This document shows positions 58,397 to 64,000 of a stretch of DNA of 64,000 nucleotides, in pieces. Source of the DNA: Apostichopus japonicus (taxonomy: Eukaryota > Echinodermata > Holothuroidea > Aspidochirotida > Stichopodidae); assembly GCF_037975245.1 (NCBI RefSeq), contig NC_092570.1:10519001-10583000 (forward strand), read 5' to 3'. The notes beneath the pieces are model-generated. The model was given only the letters and a program-made list of their open reading frames with translations, did not search any database and was not told where the DNA came from. Position numbers and translations under genes: made by a program. The stretch's first letter is position 1, and each line of letters begins with the position of its first letter.

Positions 58397-61222
58397 GGGA
58401 GAAGGAAGGGGTTGAGACAGGATATATTGGTAAATAGTTGTATTTTATTGCTGCATAGTTTTGTGGTGGTGAATGGGGAGAAGGAAGGGGTTGAGACAGG
58501 ATATATTGGTAAATAGTTGTATTTTATTGCTGCATAGTTTTGTGGTGGTGAATGGGGAGAAGGAAGGGGTTGAGACAGGATATATTGGTAAATAGTTGTA
58601 TTTTATTGCTGCATAGTTTTGTGGTGGTGAATGGGGAGAAGGAAGGGGTTGAGACAGGATATATTGGTAAATAGTTGTATTTTATTGCTGCATAGTTTTG
58701 TGGTGGTGAATGGGGAGAAGGAAGGGGTTGAGACAGGAGATATTGGTAAATAGTTGCATTTTATTGCTGCATAGTTTTGTGGTGGTGAATGGGGAGAAGG
58801 AAGGGGTTGAGACAGGATATATTGGTAAATAGTTGTATTTTATTGCTGCATAGTTTTGTGGTGGTGAATGGGGAGAAGGAAGGGGTTGAGACAGGATATA
58901 TTGGTAAATAGTTGTATTTTATTGCTGCATAGTTTTGTGGTGGTGAATGGGGAGAAGGAAGGGGTTGAGACAGGAGATATTGGTAAATAGTTGTATTTTA
59001 TTGCTGCACAGTTTTGTGGTGGTGAATGGGGAGAAGGAAGGGGTTGAGACAGGAGATATTGGTAAATAGTTGCATTTTATTGCTGCATAGTTTTGTGGTG
59101 GTGAATGGGGAGAAGGAAGGGGTTGAGACAGGATATATTGGTAAATAGTTGTATTTTATTGCTGCATAGTTTTGTGGTGGTGAATGGGGAGAAGGAAGGG
59201 GTTGAGACAGGAGATATTGGTAAATAGTTGCATTTTATTGCTGCATAGTTTTGTGGTGGTGAATGGGGAGAAGGAAGGGGTTGAGACAGGAGATATTGGT
59301 AAATAGTTGTATTTTATTGCTGCATAGTTTTGTGGTGGTGAATGGGGAGAAGGAAGGGGTTGAGACAGGATATATTGGTAAATAGTTGTATTTTATTGCT
59401 GCATAGTTTTGTGGTGGTGAATGGGGAGAAGGAAGGTGTTGAGACAGGATATATTGGTAAATAGTTGTATTTTATTGCTGCATAGTTTTGTGGTGGTGAA
59501 TGGGGAGAAGGAAGGGGTTGAGACAGGATATATTGGTAAATAGTTGTATTTTATTGCTGCATAGTTTTGTGGTGGTGAATGGGGAGAAGGAAGGGGTTGA
59601 GACAGGATATATTGGTAAATAGTTGTATTTTATTGCTGCATAGTTTTGTGGTGGTGAATGGGGAGAAGGAAGGGGTTGAGACAGGAGATATTGGTAAATA
59701 GTTGTATTTTATTGCTGCATAGTTTTGTGGTGGTGAATGGGGAGAAGGAAGGGGTTGAGACAGGATATATTGGTAAATAGTTGTATTTTATTGCTGCATA
59801 GTTTTGTGGTGGTGAATGGGGAGAAGGAAGGGGTTGAGACAGGAGATATTGGTAAATAGTTGTATTTTATTGCTGCATAGTTTTGTGGTGGTGAATGGGG
59901 AGAAGGAAGGGGTTGAGACAGGAGATATTGGTAAATAGTTGTATTTTATTGCTGCATAGTTTTGTGGTGGTGAATGGGGAGAAGGAAGGGGTTGAGACAG
60001 GAGATATTGGTAAATAGTTGTATTTTATTGCTGCATAGTTTTGTGGTGGTGAATGGGGAGAAGGAAGGGGTTGAGACAGGATATATTGGTAAATAGTTGT
60101 ATTTTATTGCTGCATAGTTTTGTGGTGGTGAATGGGGAGAAGGAAGGGGTTGAGACAGGATATATTGGTAAATAGTTGTATTTTATTGCTGCATAGTTTT
60201 GTGGTGGTGAATGGGGAGAAGGAAGGGGTTGAGACAGGATATATTGGTAAATAGTTGTATTTTATTGCTGCACAGTTTTGTGGTGGTGAATGGGGAGAAG
60301 GAAGGGGTTGAGACAGGAGATATTGGTAAATAGTTGCATTTTATTGCTGCATAGTTTTGTGGTGGTGAATGGGGAGAAGGAAGGGGTTGAGACAGGAGAT
60401 ATTGGTAAATAGTTGCATTTTATTGCTGCATAGTTTTGTGGTGGTGAATGGGGAGAAGGAAGGGGTTGAGACAGGATATATTGGTAAATAGTTGTATTTT
60501 ATTGCTGCATAGTTTTGTGGTGGTGAATGGGGAGAAGGAAGGTGTTGAGACAGGATATATTGGTAAATAGTTGTATTTTATTGCTGCATAGTTTTGTGGT
60601 GGTGAATGGGGAGAAGGAAGGGGTTGAGACAGGATATATTGGTAAATAGTTGTATTTTATTGCTGCATAGTTTTGTGGTGGTGAATGGGGAGAAGGAAGG
60701 GGTTGAGACAGGATATATTGGTAAATAGTTGTATTTTATTGCTGCATAGTTTTGTGGTGGTGAATGGGGAGAAGGAAGGGGTTGAGACAGGATATATTGG
60801 TAAATAGTTGTATTTTATTGCTGCATAGTTTTGTGGTGGTGAATGGGGAGAAGGAAGGGGTTGAGACAGGAGATATTGGTAAATAGTTGTATTTTATTGC
60901 TGCATAGTTTTGTGGTGGTGAATGGGGAGAAGGAAGGGGTTGAGACAGGATATATTGGTAAATAGTTGTATTTTATTGCTGCATAGTTTTGTGGTGGTGA
61001 ATGGGGAGAAGGAAGGGGTTGAGACAGGATATATTGGTAAATAGTTGTATTTTATTGCTGCATAGTTTTGTGGTGGTGAATGGGGAGAAGGAAGGGGTTG
61101 AGACAGGAGATATTGGTAAATAGTTGTATTTTATTGCTGCATAGTTTTGTGGTGGTGAATGGGGAGAAGGAAGGGGTTGAGACAGGATATATTGGTAAAT
61201 AGTTGTATTTTATTGCTGCACA
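58397..61222 (+). repeat. 79-bp minisatellite, about 36 copies
   Basis: The unit contains GGGGAGAAGGAAGGGGTTGA, then GACAGGATATATTGG, TAAATAGTTGTATTTTATTG and CTGCATAGTTTTGTGGTGG. Copies are nearly identical and differ at a few sites that recur across the array: GATATATT or GAGATATT, GTTGTATT or GTTGCATT, GCATAG or GCACAG, AAGGGG or AAGGTG. It starts 264 bp after exon 8C. Open frames within it are incidental. Confidence 0.97.
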
Positions 61223-64000
61223 GTTTCAGAAACCTGAACGATACTCTCTGCTGTAAAGCCCATCAGTGCAGTCTTCACTTTATAAATTTCAGATATTCTG
61301 AAGTTTTGCTTGTATTTCGTTCAAACCTCATCACAGAACAGCTATGAGTTTCTTGAATTTCTTGCTTATTCATTCCAATTATGCAACATATGTGATATGT
61401 AAGGAAACAATTCTGCTAAGTGATACACGTAATAAATGAATTACTGAATTATGTTATTCCTGTTTCTGAGTTAGGATGGATGAAAGGAAGTAAGAACAGA
61501 TGGTGATATCTGTAATACTTCTCTTTGACTCTTAATACTGAAATCCATTTAAGATTAAATTTTGTTGTATCCTCTGAGCATCTGAGGTGTATCATGGATT
61601 ATCTCCCTTGCAGTTCTTGTTTCTTATTGATTCTGTTATCACACTTTGCACAAAGATACGATCAACACAGTTCTCTTCAGTGCTTATAGAATTGATTGTA
61701 TTTTTTTATTGATTCTGTTATCACACTTTGCACAAAGATACGATCAACACAGTTCTTTGAGTGCATATAGAAGGAATTAAATTGTTGTGGTCATTCTCAA
61801 CATGTCTTCTTCAATGTTGTAAGCTATTAAAGATCTCTCAACATTAATGAGAACATCCTTCTGATAGCGCTGGGCTTTCCAAGGATACATTCATATTTGA
61901 AGGTTTAAATACAAATCCATGTCTTTTCAATGGCTAGGTAAGCATTGTGCCTTGCTTCATTTAACTAACACAAAGTTGAAGATCTGTCCATTCAGAGTAG
62001 AAATGTACCCTTTGTTTTCATGATTGGTACATTCTGCTTTTAATCCCTATATTGGATGCTGTTAAAGGAGTAGTACCTGCTGTGAAGATTGTCAGGGTCA
62101 TTGGCTAGTGTTGTTAACTATGTCAATAGAGTGGGATGTTTGATCCATGTCCATAGATACATTTTATGAGCTTGTCAAAGCAAATCCGCTCAAGACTGGA
62201 TTTTGGACTGACTACTGTATCTATTAATCTTTTGTCATAATCTTAATTCAACTTAAGTCTTTGTACTTATAAAGGGATCTTTTAGTAAACATTCAGGAAA
62301 ACATGAAAAGTAGGAAGATTACATCATGTAAAATAAAACATTATAAAGTGGTTTAAATAGAGAAACAGAACAATTGGCATATATCTGACAAGAGCACAAC
62401 ATGAAAGTTGACAAATGTTCCTCACAGTTTGTGAATTATTAATACTTACACTTAGAAGATTCAAATTTTATGACCATATTGTTATCAACCATTTATACTT
62501 GAATTGAGATTTTTTAATGAAGGTGCCATGGATTCATGCACCTTAAATGGAACTATTTTTCATATGAAAATAGTAGAGAAATGAGGAATGTCTAAAATAT
62601 TGCATTACAGAACCGTGTCTGTTATTTTAAGTGTACATTAGAGTGAGGTGAACAGACATCAGTGATAACTGGGGACAGTCCCCCGATTTCATGTACCGTC
62701 CCCGAAACAAAAGTGTCCTGTAAATGTCCCCGTATTTTGTATAATGCCACAGGAAAATCCCAGAAATTGACAAAAAAAGTTCTTAAATTATTTCAATGTT
62801 ACAGTACATACTTGGCCACCCATTCTCAGTTTGAACCTATAATAGCTGTAATAACTTACAACTACAACATAAAGTTCAGGTATGTAGTGTATGTATGTAG
62901 TAGATGAATACACAGTAGGAAATAAACATTTGTTGTTACAAGCATAGATACCGTAGTTCTTGTGTGATGGGATTAGAAGCATCAATCCTATTGGTTCTGT
63001 ACTTGTTAGATATCAACTAGTATGAACTATTTGTATTATTCAGTGTCCTTTACTGCATGAAGTCTTGAGTTGGAAGTGATTATATGATAGCAAAATTTAC
63101 TAGGGAAAGACTGGATCATATCATTGTTCATTGATTGTGATGAATAGCATTAAATAGTTTAATGATGAATAAATATGAACAGGAACAATACTATCCACAG
63201 ATTATGTACAGTAGTTATGTACAGTAGTAGTGTGACTTTAGTCATTACAAGATACTTAGACCACTCGTACACCACTATGCATGGTTAAAGGGTTGTTCGT
63301 TGCTTTATTCCTGGGGATACTGAAGTATGAATTTAATTTTTTTGAATAATGTACATCTATACCTGGCAATGTTTAAGGTATAGATTCAGATTCTTTATTG
63401 TTTCTCTATTTATAACTTTAAACTTACTATATTCTTAGTGGTTGATTTTTAAAGTTAGAAAGTTTAAAGCTATGTTGATAACTATCAATGTAAGTCTAAA
63501 GTTGAAAAGGTTTAATATTGGAAGATATGTAAGCAATTAAAGCTTAACACACATTTCAGAACTGAAGTCAGTTGTTTATTTGGGGTTAGTTGTTTTGTTA
63601 AGGACGGGTTTTGTCTTTACTGATCAGTGTTTTAGTAATAGGTCAGTTTGTCCAGTTTGTCTGCATGGTAATTCTGTGTGATATAAGAAAGAAGCAGTCT
63701 TGATGGATATTGTAGTTGCTCTCTCTTCTGCTGGTCAAATTAATCCTGTCAAACATTTAATCTTCACTTGTATTCTTCATTCATGTACTATCTCATTTTC
63801 CACCCTCCATGCTGCTTTTCCCTCCATGTAATCTAGTTTTGTCACTGCACAATGCACATACCATCATCCAACATGGCTGTTCTGTTACCCTACCATTAAC
63901 CTATATACAATGTGGTGTTTGCTCACACCTTTACACTTCTTGCATTTTTATCTACTGTATTATGTCTATTCTGTATCATTAATATTAGAGAAAAAAGATG
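61223..64000 (+). other. Intron after 8C, no exon recognised
   Basis: I found no exon for the NBD1 linker or the Walker A motif, so the next ABCC4-like coding exon lies beyond the window. A direct duplication of about 50 bp (TTATTGATTCTGTTATCACA onward) occurs at about 61625 and 61709. Confidence 0.6.

Overview
This is a eukaryotic, intron-rich, AT-rich window. It probably comes from a marine invertebrate deuterostome, and most likely an echinoderm. That rests on the ABCC4-type gene, the SLC5-type exon, the TAGGCCTA-rich stretches and the mix of hAT, Kolobok, Harbinger, Penelope-like and L1/Tx1- and CR1/L2-like repeats. The exact species cannot be read from the sequence. No prokaryotic feature (operon, CRISPR array, Shine-Dalgarno site) is present.

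Layout. Positions 1-32.5 kb are mostly transposon-derived. They hold nested hAT-like elements with clear 8-bp target duplications, a TTAA-flanked Kolobok-like element carrying a THAP zinc finger, a Harbinger-like element packed with AACGGA motifs, several LINE fragments, a Penelope-like reverse transcriptase split by a hAT insertion, and a tRNA-derived SINE. One tRNA-like repeat carries a hammerhead-type ribozyme core. Within this half there is one conventional gene fragment: the first coding exon of an SLC5-family sodium-coupled solute transporter on the minus strand (8723-9286).

Positions 32.7-64 kb hold the 5' half of one plus-strand gene, an ABCC4 (MRP4)-like ABC transporter. I could place the start codon (32780), the exons for the cytosolic N-terminus and all of transmembrane domain 1, and the splice phase at every junction. 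The nucleotide-binding domains are not in the window, so the gene continues past 64000.

The main discovery is at the end of transmembrane domain 1. The exon encoding TM5-TM6 occurs three times in tandem (50059-50308, 55794-56043, 57883-58132). Each copy is exactly 250 nt, with identical splice phases, 83 open codons and strongly diverged sequence (about 20-25 % identical by my hand count). Because 250 is not a multiple of three, only one copy can be used per transcript without breaking the frame. This is the signature of mutually exclusive splicing that swaps a substrate-pathway helix pair. A second oddity is a seven-copy 80-bp tandem repeat that copies the 3' end of exon 2 together with its splice donor. 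The introns around the alternative exons are full of local tandem repeats, including about 36 copies of a 79-bp unit.
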